In this document: positions 23,515 through 34,559 of the stretch, piece after piece | Layout: every line of letters starts with the position of its first letter | How positions within the stretch are numbered: position 1 is the stretch's first letter | DNA from: Dicyema japonicum | Lineage: Eukaryota > Dicyemida > Rhombozoa > Dicyemidae | Reading direction: 5' to 3' | Length of the DNA: 63,063 nucleotides | Assembly: GCA_011109175.1 (NCBI GenBank) | Contig: RDEW01000008.1 | Location: 1,295,600 to 1,358,662, forward strand | Translations under genes and position numbers: made by a program | The notes under the pieces: generated by a model | Databases searched by the model: none | Seen by the model: the letters and a program-made list of their open reading frames with translations, nothing else | What the model was told of the DNA's origin: nothing

Positions 23515-24830
23515 AAAACTTTAAAATTAAAAAATATCTGAGAAGATTTTGGAGACTCGGGAAGTTGACCCAAAAATCTTAATATCTCCAGGAAGATGTT
23601 TTCAAATAACAGAGCGAAGAGGCTATCATGGTTTAATCGTACTGTTTAGATATACCTTGGGACTAAAGGGATAAAATGGCTAATAGTGGGTTTGACGATT
23701 CAAGCTGGTGTAAATCATTTTTTACTAGAAAAGCGGATAGATTGACTAATTCCTGTTTGAATTTATTTGGAAGACTAAAATCAGTTTGTTTTCCGTGTTT
23801 CGGTATGAGAACATATTTTTGAAAGGTGAGAACATGGCTGGAATAGGGATTGTCTCTTAGTGGAGTGAATAGTTCTTTTTGATCTTCTCTTTAGAAATAC
23901 CAGTTTCATTCATTCAAAAAACTGGGGGTAAATAAAAAATTTATCCAGCTTACAAAATAGATTAAAAAGATTTTAAAAATCCACGTATAACCCAAAGAGA
24001 AGTTTAGCGTGCTTGAACCCGGCACAGTAAAGTTTATCTGGCTGATCAGGCCTTATATGAGTGAGCAAGGGAGAGCCTAAAATAACAAGATGTCTACGGA
24101 AGATTTGGCTCGCGATCATGAGGGGCAACTCTCATCGGTAGCTCAATGCTTGAAAGGTCATAATGGAGATGTCTAAAAATTGAATGAGACAGCAGATATC
24201 TCAATGCCACCTAGGATGATGACAAAAATGACAAAAAAGCTAAAAATGTAAAACGGCAGTTTCCTTGGTCCATTTTTATATGAATTAACTATAATGTAGC
24301 TAAGAAATATTACAAGGTATGAGCCTAATCAATATCAGATAGAAGACCTGACGATGCCAATTTTATTTTTTCTCTGATGGAGTCAAATTTTGAATAAACA
24401 AATACAAAGAAGACAGAATTTGCTCTTTAGACAGTATTGAACCTGAAAACTCCCATAAGGAATCTAGCGAATCCAACTGCATAGCTGGACACTTTCACAA
24501 TGGCACTGTCAAGACAAAGCGTCGCAACCTAAAAAATAAACAGCAGCGTACCATCCTTTACTATCCCTGTTACAACAAACTCTTATATAGTCCATCTAAT
24601 CGTATCCCCCTATGAGTCAACTCCCAATCTATGTCCCCGTAGATGGTCCATGGTCGTCAAAGAACATTAGTAAAAACTTAACTACCAGACTAAAAATCAC
24701 CGAATTTAAATATGAAAGCAAATCTAACAAAAACATCAAAAAACTAATCGTCATTTAACAAAAACTCCAGATTCTCAATACAATTTTCAAGGTCCCTTAT
24801 ATTATCATTATTATCGATGAGTTCAAGCGA
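23515..24830. other. Unassigned sequence
   Basis: Low-complexity A-rich stretch at 23513-23540, possibly the trace of the retrotransposon's 3' junction. No other gene, repeat or RNA recognised. Confidence 0.4.
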
Positions 24831-24833
24831 AAT

Positions 24834-25290
24834 CTAGGTGACCACAATGACAACCTGAGTGGATCTTTCCACCAACTCATTTACTTCATTGTCAGAAGGG
24901 TCGCATTCTCTTGTATATTTGTCGCCTTCTTTATCACACGGGAGCGTCACGTGGTCGGGGATCTTAAAAATTGACGAAATTAAGTCCTTAAGTGAGACAG
25001 AATAGTACAAATGATCGAAAAATGAAGTCGTCCGTAGACTCAATAGATTTGTTGTAGGCATTCTCTAAAGTCAGTCCAGTCCTTCTCGGAAATGGTCTTA
25101 TTAGGTTACTTAGTAAGTACCTCGTTTCTAAGTGGGAGTAAGTTATTTTTCAGGTTATCGAGTTCTTCTATCGTTATTTTAACAACTATGAGGATAAGAA
25201 ATCGAATTTACCTTCTTCTATAAGATCAATGGGGATAAATCCAAAGTACTTATGCCCATATATATTAAAGTTGTCATACAAATCCCGCAT
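24834..25290 (-). pseudogene. MIS12-like kinetochore protein gene, probably broken
   Basis: MIS12 is part of the Mis12/MIND kinetochore complex that links centromere to microtubules. Exon 1 (25290-25212) starts MRDLYDNFNIYGHKYFGFIP, with the family's 'FGF.P' near the N terminus. A 26-nt GT-AG intron (25211-25186) leads to exon 2 (25185-25121, VVKITIEELDNLKNNLLPLR). A 24-nt intron (25120-25097) leads to exon 3, starting TISEKDWTDFRECLQQIY. An in-frame TGA and a one-base shift follow before SFFDHLYYSVSLKDLISSIF and KIPDHVTLPCDKEGDKY. The last pieces match the vertebrate pattern 'HFDNLF...L.IP...LLPEDK' in spacing. The frame break suggests a relic. The family call rests on short motifs and should be tested with a profile. 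Confidence 0.5.
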
Positions 25291-25375
25291 AATGAAAAGA
25301 CAACAAAAGACTATAAAATTAAATAAACTCCCGCTAATTTATTTTAGATATTAATAATTAATTTATAAATAATCC

Positions 25376-26040
<665 letters not shown>

Positions 26041-26069
26041 TTTTTAATATCCGTTTAAAGATGATGGTC

Positions 26070-26180
26070 CCTAGTCAGAATCCCGCTGCTGTACAATTCG
26101 GTTAAAGTTTCACGCATATACGATGCTTTGGCTTGACGAGTGACGCTTTCATCAGTAAACATTTCACTGCAGAACAGAAC
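26070..26180 (+). repeat. tRNA-derived SINE fragment
   Basis: Matches the middle of the full SINEs: 'tcagaatcccgctgctgt' (B-box region), 'gtttcacgcatatacgatgc', 'ttggcttgacgagtgacgc', then 'tcatcagtaaacatttcact'. The central palindrome is altered to 'gtgacgctttcatc'. Confidence 0.7.
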
Positions 26181-26439
26181 TGGATCGAATTTTTAAAACT
26201 TTATTAATAATTATTTCTGAAGTCACTAATTCGAATAAACGGTTATGGAAAATATGCCACGTGGCGTCAACGTTAGTGTGGCTTATAATGAAATTTTTTT
26301 GTTCGTTACTCTTGTTCCTTATCTTCCCTTTTGGTCCCAAGGAGCTTGAATTGTTACCGTGCGTCATGTGGTTACCCATTTCTGATAGCGGCAGATATAA
26401 TCCTAAATTATATCCACAAAAGGACCATTATTAAACAAC

Positions 26440-26578
26440 CATTCAGAGGAGTTCTTCCTGGAGGGCCTTCCTTCAAGTCCAAACATGCCGAAGATTGATA
26501 AGGGAGGACGAGATCCCCTGAATTTTTCATTCTGGCTATGACGGTGGTTTTCTAGTTCAATAAATTAAAGTTTAATTT
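26440..26578 (+). repeat. LINE 3' end with shared tail
   Basis: Ends with 'gatcccctgaatttttcatt', then 'ctggctatgacggtggtttt', 'ctagttcaataaa'. The same tail is at 61955-62020. The upstream 130 bp are probably the end of a LINE coding region or 3'UTR. Confidence 0.55.
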
Positions 26579-26689
26579 AAGTAATTTATGCATTTTATGG
26601 ACCATAATTCCATAATTTTTCTGCCTGAAGTGATGACGTCCTTCAATTGCAAGTATGTTTAAAAAACACCCTGGAGAAATCCTACTTAC

Positions 26690-27150
26690 GACGGATACGT
26701 GGATTTTATCTCCAAGGAAATCAATAATATCAACACTGCTCTTAATCATGCTCCTAGATTATTTGGAGAGCGATTCCTGAAAATGAACTAACAAAAAACC
26801 GAGTTTTTTACTATCAAACAAAAAAACAAACGTACCATTGAGATATGTAGAAAGAGCAAAAAAAGTCGTGTCTTGCGTGACCTGGAAGATCAACAAAGAA
26901 AGATGTTGTCAAAAATACCACTGAAGAGACTACTTCGACGCTGATAATATACGTGCATGTTTAAAAACCAGTAAAAGAACGCTTTCTTCCAACCGATACT
27001 GCTCTAAAACATGGGAACGTGGTGATTAACTCGAACATGGAAAACAACTAAGGACTCAACAGCCACGAAAAATCGCAATCTATAGAAGAGCGATGAGGAG
27101 TCTAACAGACTGGATCATCCAGGGGATGGCACAAGAAACGGGAATAATAT
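26690..27150 (+). pseudogene. Degenerate LINE fragment
   Basis: The stretch 26740-26800 (reads as ALNHAPRLFGERFLKMN) parallels 7300-7350 in the LINE at 6.6-7.8 kb (VLNHAPGAFVEWCLKMN). The rest to 27150 is frame-broken and ends with a 'IYRRAMRSLTDWIIQGMAQE'-like string. Low coding integrity. Confidence 0.5.
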
Positions 27151-27159
27151 AACTTTTGT

Positions 27160-28220
27160 ATTGCGACTGTTAATTATAATAATTCCGTTATTCCGACTTA
27201 TGGGTTAAAATGGCCGTAGTTGAAATAGCGCTTTCCGTTAATTGTGGACATAACCTCAATTGGTACTCTTGGGTCTTTTTTCTTCCAGCCTCTTGATGAA
27301 ATGACACATTCAGATGAATTCTCTGTATAAAAGAAACGTGAATGCAATGTCGTTGTAGTTTAGATCTTTAAAATAATGGCTATTATATTTCAGACAGCAA
27401 ACTATCTTAGAGACACCATTTTTAGCCTAAACGTATGAATCTTTGATCTAGGTCTTTACTGAACCTACTTTAAAAAAAGAGATTTGGATAGAATCATCAA
27501 TAATACGCTTTGACTTTCATTGAAACTACTTTGAGACACCAATTTTAGCCGAAATATGAACCCTTGATTTAGGCCTTTACTGAACCTACTTTTTAAAGAA
27601 TAATTTGGACCACCCATTAGACTCAGTCATTAATAATTACCTCCGACCGTTCGTAGCATATTTACTTAGAGTCACATGTAAATGGATTTGTCGTCATGAT
27701 CAAGTAATTATCGTTAAAGCGACTGGGACGACGATAAAACTCATTTAGATAACGTTATACGAATCACAATTTGGATTCTCAATAAACATAGTGGATTCCC
27801 TTGTTCCAGGAAGAACCGAAGGAATCCGCGTCTATTTCTTCGCATTGATAATTCCAGCATAGAAGTGAAGAGGGAAGTATCCGTTAAACTCCCTAAAAGG
27901 CGTAGAGTCCTCTCATGTAAAAAGCTGAATCGTCCAATGATGACCAAGAAATGCAGAATTTCTTAAGTAAAGTCATATTCTATAGCGGGAACGATGATTT
28001 GTCAGTATAATTTACGTGTACAATTTTCACTACAATCTATTCAGAATAATTTCTTGAGGACATTCCTTGAGTAACTTTTAGTAGCAACTTTCAGTAGTTG
28101 TTGATAAATTATAATTATGTTAATTTTAATTTATTAAAAATTTAATTATTTAGTTTGGTATTATTTTTTTCCAATAACACGTTTTATTTAATAATAAAAT
28201 ATTATTTTTTGGTATTATTA
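27160..28220. repeat. Unassigned region with a direct repeat
   Basis: Two ~85-bp near copies at 27400-27485 and 27531-27612 share 'gagacacca.ttttagcc', then 'aggtctttactgaacctact' and a purine run. The region before (27190-27350) has a minus-strand open stretch (RGWKKKDPRVPIEVMSTING) that looks protein-like but that I cannot assign. The rest is AT-rich. Confidence 0.5.
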
Positions 28221-28224
28221 ATTA

Positions 28225-28552
28225 GCCGGGTGGCTTAGTGGTTAGGTGTCGGGCTTAAGTGGCTTAGGCTACGGGTTCGAATCTCGCTGCTGTTCACCTG
28301 GTGGAAGGTTCCACGCACCTACGATGCAGAAATGGTTTGACGAGTGACGCCGTCATCAGTGAATACTCACTGCGGAACTGGATTGTCTAGAAAGGACCCA
28401 CACACAAGAAAAAGAAAAAAAGAAGTGAAGATCATTCCTTGGTTCTACGATTAGTTAAAATTAACTGTTCTTTACTTAAATAAAGTGTGTGTCCTGCCTA
28501 TGCGGAGCTATAAAATACTATGGCTCTCGTGAAAAGGCTTTATTATTATTAA
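28225..28552 (+). repeat. tRNA-derived SINE, full-length
   Basis: A tRNA-like head 'gccgggtggcttagtgg' with A box, then B box 'gggttcgaatctcgc' (28273-28287). The body has 'gaaggttccacgcacctacg', the central palindrome in 'gacgagtgacgccgtcatca', and 'agaaaaagaaaaaaagaag'. Its 3' part contains 'ttaaataaagtgtgtgtcct' and ends in a (TTA)n run. Pol III promoter boxes, uniform copies and the simple-repeat tail define it as a SINE. At least seven other copies or fragments are in this window. Confidence 0.88.
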
Positions 28553-28779
28553 TTGGACGGAATTTTGTAGTAGCTACGTATCTTTGCTGTGCGAAATCCT
28601 GACCATTCCCTCTGGCTGGACATAAACTATTTCCGAGATACGAGAAGAAACCTTCTCTGTTGTGGAGATTAATCCAGGATTCCAAAACTAACCGCAGAAA
28701 AAAAACTGATATAGACTTCTGGATAACTTTATTAGACGATAACTCTTGTCCTTTGAAATTCGAATTTATGAAAAAAAGT

Positions 28780-28953
28780 GTCAGATGAACGTAAGATCTT
28801 GGTTCGAAGGGGGGAGACATGCCAACTTAGACCGTTTTATGGGAGACACCCCAAACGTTCTAAATTGTCAGATGAACGTAAGATCTTGGTTCGAACGGGG
28901 GAGACATGCCAACTTAGACCGTTTTATGGGAGACACGCCAAACGTTCTAAATT
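28780..28953. repeat. 87-bp tandem duplication
   Basis: Two adjacent copies of an 87-bp unit starting 'gtcagatgaacgtaagatct' (28780 and 28867), differing at a few bases. Two overlapping 69-codon frames span it but only because the unit is a multiple of three; I do not regard them as genes. Confidence 0.9.
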
Positions 28954-28954
28954 A

Positions 28955-29430
28955 AAATTAGTCTTGAATAAATTTTGTTCATCATGAAATGTTCTAGAAT
29001 TACAAAAGGACGCCGGTTATGTGTATAGAAGGTGTTTCATTCCAAGTTAAAAGTAATNCTGGATTGTCTAGAAAGGACACTCACACAATAAATTTTGTTC
29101 ATCATGAAATGTTCTAGAATTACAAAAAGACGTCGGTTATGTGTATAGAAGGTGTTTCATTCAAAGTTAAAAGCAATCTTGAATAAATTTTATGCATCAT
29201 CAAATAATTAGAATTACAAAAGGACTCCGGTTATGTTATAGAAGGTGTTTCCTACCAATTTGAAGTAGTCTGTAGTAACTTTTGTTGATTATAAATGATC
29301 AAGAAACGTAATTAGAGTACAAGTATGTGAATAGAAAGTGTATCCTTCCAATTTGGAAGTAGTCTGGAATAACTTTTTGCTTTATGAAATGATCTAGAGT
29401 GACTAAAGGACACTGGTTTTGTGTATAGAT
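28955..29430. repeat. ~95-bp tandem array, about five units
   Basis: Degenerate repeats of a unit with 'gaataaattttgttcatcat', then 'gttctagaattacaaaagga' and 'ggttatgtgtatagaaggtg'. The second unit is interrupted by a piece of the SINE 3' region ('ctggattgtctagaaaggac') next to an undetermined base at 29058, which suggests an assembly patch. Units decay in similarity toward 29430. Confidence 0.8.
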
Positions 29431-29490
29431 GTTGTTATTTCATGAATACAACTAATCCAGTCACAATGATTCAGATTGTGCTCAGCCTAA

Positions 29491-29736
29491 ACTCTAAAAT
29501 ATGAAAAACCTCGATAGATTTATTCTCTTCCTAACAAAAAAATCTCAATTAGAAATTGCTTGGAATGAATCTTGAATTCTTTATTTTTTCTATTGTTTCT
29601 TAGTCGAGATTCACTAAAAGCACTCAGACATGTTATATTTTTAATTTATAGTTTATCATTATATATAATTTTATAAATATTTGTCGATTTCTAATGAGCT
29701 TATTATTAAAAAATTATTTTTTTGCAATCTGTTATA
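29491..29736 (+). repeat. Duplicated block, left part (copy B)
   Basis: Matches 14560-14818. Followed by a SINE insertion at 29737 exactly where copy A has a LINE tail. Confidence 0.8.
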
Positions 29737-30061
29737 GCCGGGTGGAATAGTGGTTAGGTGTCGGGCTAAAGTGACTTTAGGTTACGGGTTTGATTCTCGC
29801 TGCTGTTCACCAGGTATAAGGTTCCACGCATCTACGATACCAAAAGGGTTTGACGAGTGATGCCGTCATCAGTGGATACTCACTGCTGAACAGGATTATT
29901 TAGAAAGGACCTACACAAGAAAAATAAAAAAAGAAGGGAAGATCATTCCTTGGTTCTACGATTAGTTAAAATTAACTGTTCTTTACTTAAATAAAGTGTC
30001 TGTCCTGCCTATGCGGAGCTATAAATATTATAACTCTAGTGAAAAGGCTGTTATTATTATT
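29737..30061 (+). repeat. tRNA-derived SINE, full-length
   Basis: Same structure as 28225-28552: tRNA-like head 'gccgggtggaatagtggtta', B box near 29788, body 'tttgacgagtgatgccgtca', 3' 'ttaaataaagtgtctgtcct' and a terminal (TTA)n run ending at 30061. Inserted inside the duplicated block. Confidence 0.88.
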
Positions 30062-31268
30062 AGCGGCAATTTGGGTGGGTCAGTCCTCATGTGGTTTTTG
30101 TGAGAGATTTTCGCGTAGTATTTTATTAGGGCGTTTAGGTCCTTTTGGCTGAATTCGTCATTTCCGGGTGTCCTCTCATCCACCTTCGAGATATTTCGAT
30201 TGTCTTCCAGACTTCAAATGTTGACTGATCACGATTTGATGACGTAAGGACCATCTTCCATTTAGCTCTCTGTATTTTGAGATCATTGGCTTTTATTTCC
30301 TCGTTTAGCACTTTTAGACAGGTTTTTGCTTTGGAGCAACGGATCCCTTTTTTTTGAGACGAATCCTTGACCAGATTCCTTTCGTACTCTTTGTAAACGA
30401 CTTTTTTCCACTGGTAATTTCGCTTTTGATTTTTAGCAGAATAGGTCATGATCACTTCGGGTGTCGTAGATGACGGACCAATTATCGTTGTTGAAAGCTT
30501 TGGTGAACAGAGTGTGATATTTGGGAAGGTTGGGTTGTCAGAGTTCCTTTGAGGTGTTCTCGTGTTTTTTGATGGATCATTGATGATCGTCAGATTGCCA
30601 GACTGCGTCAACAGAAAATTTCTTGTATCTGCAGACTAATTTAACAGCCAGAGAGGCTGTTTGGCATTCAAATCGCTGTATATCACGACTTTGTTCCAAA
30701 TCTCCAGTGCTGATAAGTCAGGCATGGTGTAATGGTTTGGACATGACCCTGAGGCGGAATATACATGTTTACAAAATATAGTCTTCCTTTGTTGTGCTAA
30801 CAGATATTCCGATTGCTTCCGTTTCATCACTCCCCAAAAAATTCTTCGCTTCGAGTGTATGGTCCTCATACTTTATGCCTTTTCTGATTAATATAGTAGT
30901 CCTCCACTTTCATAGTGCGATCGATAGCATGTATTATGCTGTATCGGGAAAAAGGGGCGTAGTATATTTTGCTGATAGCTACGATTCTTGGATGAGCACG
31001 ATGTCAGCATTAAGTTTAACAATCAGAGTATTAAGTTCAATAATTTTGTTTTTTATTCCGTTCACATTCAGTTGTATAACGGAGATTCGGTCCTTTGACT
31101 TGTGTAGGTTGCGAATCCGAGAGCTGTAGCCAGACCAATAAATAATCCATCGACCGGGGGCGACACATGTACCCCCGATGGAAAAGCTAATGGCTCTTTT
31201 TGGAAATGCTTTAGGATCATTTTGAGCGCCTCCAGAGTTGTTGCATCCGGTGAGCCACATGACGCCAC
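30062..31268 (-). pseudogene. LINE endonuclease fragment (copy B)
   Basis: Second copy of the fragment at 15160-16386. The minus frame from 31260 contains KSKDRISVIQLNVNGIKNKI, then LNADIVLIQES. The next frame (30869-30636) holds YSDLNAKQPLW, a damaged form of the catalytic 'GD.NA.H..W' motif of APE endonucleases. The third frame (30611-30135) continues 158 codons past the domain with basic sequence. No reverse transcriptase follows. Copy B keeps longer open stretches than copy A. Confidence 0.72.
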
Positions 31269-31388
31269 GCTAAAAATTAGTCAAAATGGAAAAATTGCAC
31301 AAAAATGACCTACATTAGTTAATTTATTTTTGACGTTAATCTCATTATTTTTTTTAAATATTCCATTTTCGATCGTTCAGTCACAGTC

Positions 31389-31800
31389 ATGAGATATTAA
31401 ATCGTATATTCTGGCTTGTAATTCTATTTGTATTAGTTCTACTTGTATTGAAGATCTCAGAAATATATAAAACTAAAAAAAGGTCCACAGTTGTCTTTTT
31501 AAAGACTAATAAATGTGGGAGCAGTTCAATCGTCAACATTCTCGACCGATATGCTCGTAGTCATAATTGAATAAGCTCTGCAGCTCGTGAATGAAGGAAC
31601 TAATTTGGCAAAAAAACACTATTTTTTAATGCAAAATATGTCCTGTGGAAATGAAACCATTTAATATGTTATTCTTTCACACAAAATTTAACAAAACAAG
31701 TATTCAGGAAATTGTAAAGCCAAATGCATTTTTCTTTACAATTTGAGAAATCCTTATCGTAAATATATTTCATATTATAATTATTACGTAAATCAAAAAA
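31389..31800 (+). pseudogene. Sulfotransferase pseudogene, N-terminal part (copy 3)
   Basis: Same start region and anchor as copy 1, but one G is lost just after the ATG, and the stop after KIS in copy 1 is a GAA codon here, so copies decayed independently. The phosphosulfate-binding segment FLKTNKCGSSSIVNILDRY is well kept. The copy becomes diverged after about 31610 and ends near 31800, where a 60-bp tandem array begins. Confidence 0.75.
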
Positions 31801-31978
31801 ACGTGATAATATCAGAGTTCTTGACCACTTAAGTGATGCGCACGACCAGTAATATCAAAAAATACGTGATATATCAGAGTTCTAAACCACTTAAGTGATG
31901 CGCACGAATGTATCAAAAATACGTGATATATCAGAGTTCTTAAACCACTTAAGTGATGCGCACGAATGTAGGTCGTGT
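31800..31978. repeat. ~60-bp tandem array, three units
   Basis: Units contain 'acgtgatatatcagagttct', then the perfect palindrome 'cacttaagtg' and 'atgcgcacga'. Three copies (31802, 31864, 31920) directly follow the truncated sulfotransferase copy. Confidence 0.85.
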
Positions 31979-31979
31979 G

Positions 31980-32900
31980 ATAAACATGTAAGATGGCGAC
32001 CTACTTCTCCATATCTATCCAGAAGCATGTAATGGACGAATAGAAGTGGAGGATGGATTTGGCGACAAGCAGTTCTCCCATAGGTTCCTTTCTCGGATTA
32101 ATAAGTTATGACCGCTTGTGCTGGGCTTATCAAAGATTGTAAGGTGGGTTGAATAAATATGTGGCTCACTTCTCTTACTGTCACTTGTCTGATCAAAAGT
32201 TTTCTTTCGTTGCTCCTTTAACAAATAGTTGATCCATATAGACAACTCTATCCAGGTCAATTTTTATTTGACAATCGTAGAAGCGAAAGCTCACTTGCGG
32301 GAGGTCTTACATGTGACATTTTTCTACTTCAATCCTGATATGTTTCTCACTTCTATATATAAATCAAATGTTATAAAGTCTAAATTTAATTTTTTAGGTC
32401 AATTAAGTCCAAAATCTTATTGATTTTTATTTTTTAATTTTTCGGTTATAATACATTTCTATCTTGTTGAGGTCTACCGAGATCACTTAATTAGATGGTT
32501 TAACCCCTTCTTTTTGGTGTATCTTTTTCTTTAACTTTAACAACTTTATTAGCAAGGAAAACTTAAAGAACGAGTTATTTTGGCCTCATCCCCGCAAGTC
32601 CTGCAAACGCTTGGACTCTTCTCTGCGCTCTTAGACCCCACTTATCGTTTATTCTGTTCTGCAACATACGAGTCAATGATGGCATCTCTTTTCAGGTAGT
32701 TTTCCATCCTTTCTTTCTGCTGCATCTCTTAAAGACATTACTAGCAAATTTTTTCCTCATCTAGCTTACAGTTTTGTGAGCCGTCTTTGTGTAGGGCAAT
32801 CTTGATCCCTGCTCTCCTCGATTTTTCAAGAAGCAGTATAATACCATCCTTGCTGTGCTTTGCCTGGAGCGCATGTCGATGTATCAATCAGCTGTACGTT
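31980..32900. other. Unassigned sequence
   Basis: Two short open frames (32015-32260 minus, 32229-32423 plus) overlap at their ends and show no domain. 32360-32560 is AT-rich. Confidence 0.4.
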
Positions 32901-33655
32901 CAAATCGCATAATTATTACGACGGATTCTATGGGGATACTCTGAACCAGGCAGTTGATAACGTTTTGAGTGGATTCTCAGTCACGATAATCCGTCTATCT
33001 GTGAATACTATATTAATATGAGCCTGACATATCCGGGCATCGTATGGGTCACCAAAAAACGTTTGAAACCACCGTGAAGCTTGATCATGCGATAGGGACC
33101 TTGTTGAACTATATGGAGAGGGAATCAACCTCAATATGATCCTCACTGCTGATCACGGAATGTAAAACACACTAACGGATCCCGGCTTTGTGTTTACGTT
33201 GGACAGAATTGTAGACCCAAAAGACTTCACTTCTACGAATGCTACCAGTTCTCTTTGCTTTGATATACCCAAAGAAAGACTTCTAATCACTAAAATTAGG
33301 AAGAGACCAGGTCGTCTATGACAAATTAAAGGGATCAATCCAAATCTGGAGCTTTACTGGCATGTGGATGTCCCCAAGATTACCACTATTCTAAAAGCAA
33401 CCTATCTCCCCAATTGTGGATGTGTTCCTTTATCATATAATTTAGAACTTGCTGCTTTTTGCTGAAGGTAGAAATGCTTTTAATCTGTTTAGTCGGCCAG
33501 CATGGCTATAATCGACGCGTATCTCAAATGCACCCCATCTCCATTGCAATGGGAAATGTGTTTAAAGAGGATTTTGTTGGTGAGTCGTTTGAATCTATCA
33601 ATATCTTCCCGTTGATATGTAGTATTCTTGGATTTGAATCACCAGGTTAATGGAT
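32900..33655 (+). pseudogene. ENPP-family phosphodiesterase pseudogene, C-terminal half of catalytic domain
   Basis: Ectonucleotide pyrophosphatase/phosphodiesterases are two-zinc enzymes that hydrolyse phosphodiester bonds outside the cell. The plus strand reads YEPDISGHRMGHQKTF with LDHAIGTLLNYME (33017-33110; the D and H of 'EPD..GH' bind zinc). ILTADHGM (33138-33162) is the second zinc motif. An open frame 33459-33650 holds GQHGYNRRVSQMHPISIAMG, with the third zinc His, followed by ESFESINIFPLICSILGF. Stops between these blocks, loss of 'M..........P' sequence after DHGM and frame changes indicate decay. The N-terminal half with the nucleophile Thr was not found upstream. Confidence 0.75.
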
Positions 33656-33856
33656 CATTTTCAAAAATAAACAGATTTTGAAGGGTCATAAAGGTTGGGT
33701 TCATATTTTACTTTTAGAACCTCGCAAGTTCATAAGGGTGCTCAGACTTATCATAATTATCCATAATGGACGTGGTTAATTCAGGATCTCAGATTCCTCT
33801 ATCTCTTAGCTGATTTCTCTTTATTCACTCTACTTTGTCTATAATTTTGATAGTCT

Positions 33857-33945
33857 AGTGTAGTGTTTCTCAACCTTTTGCTTGTATCGGCCCATAAAAA
33901 TTTTCTCCTCTGTAAATAATTTATTGCCCCATAATAACTATAAAG
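33857..33945 (+). mobile_element. hAT-like MITE terminus (putative)
   Basis: 'tagtgtttctcaaccttttg' followed by 'tcggcccataaaaattttct' resembles the fragment at 10165-10275 and the common hAT MITE end. Only one end visible. Confidence 0.4.
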
Positions 33946-33999
33946 TAATTAATTAAAGATTCACCAGTAAAATAATATTTATAACGCCCGTTTAACTCA

Positions 34000-34390
34000 A
34001 TCTTCTCATCTTGGACTAACCTCTATTGCCTGTATAGGTGTGTTCACTCGCTGCACAACCCACACTCAGAGACTACCCTAGGTTGACAGTCCATGCCGTC
34101 TTACTTCTCACCTGGCATCGATGCTTCATACCTCTCTTCAATAAGACTAGCGTTTGAATTTAAGCTTTGACAATCTCCTCCACCTTGAGGGCATCCAGGT
34201 AGCCCTTGAAGAATCTGGAAACAATTCCATCCCAGGTTACGACCACAGGATTATTTCGACCTTTGTGAGATGGATAATCTCAAGTTCGTTGGCTACTAGG
34301 TCATATATGTGAAAGAAACCGGTGGCCGACGAAAACGTCCAAGTATACTATCCTAGAGACATCGACCACTTAGTAGTTTTGAAAAGTGGA
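34000..34390 (-). pseudogene. R4/Dong-like element, C-terminal end and 3'UTR
   Basis: The minus strand reads YDLVANELEIIH, a VTWDGIVSRFFKGYL segment and ALKVEEIV, then IQTLVLLKRGMKHRCQV. This is the end of the restriction-like endonuclease region that is absent from the copy at 21.4-23.5 kb. The 3' sequence (34030-34130, minus) contains 'gaacacacctatacagg' and matches 50590-50690, fixing the family's 3'UTR. Confidence 0.6.
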
Positions 34391-34559
34391 TGCTTTATCT
34401 CGGAAGACTTCACTTCTAAAATTTGAGAGTATATTTCGAAAAAACTTTCAGTTTCCAAAATAAAGTTAAAAAAACATATTAAATTATGAAATTGTATAAA
34501 CCATGTACAGCATTCGGTGGTGAGACCGATCTTACCACAATAGTTCTGCTATGAAGGGG

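Noticed and set aside
28746-28987. Two overlapping 69-codon frames
   Set aside because: They exist only because an 87-bp tandem unit (29 codons) is duplicated; the protein would repeat itself and has no family match.
28780-31978. CRISPR-like repeat array
   Set aside because: Units are adjacent with no unique spacers, and the genome is eukaryotic; these are tandem duplications.
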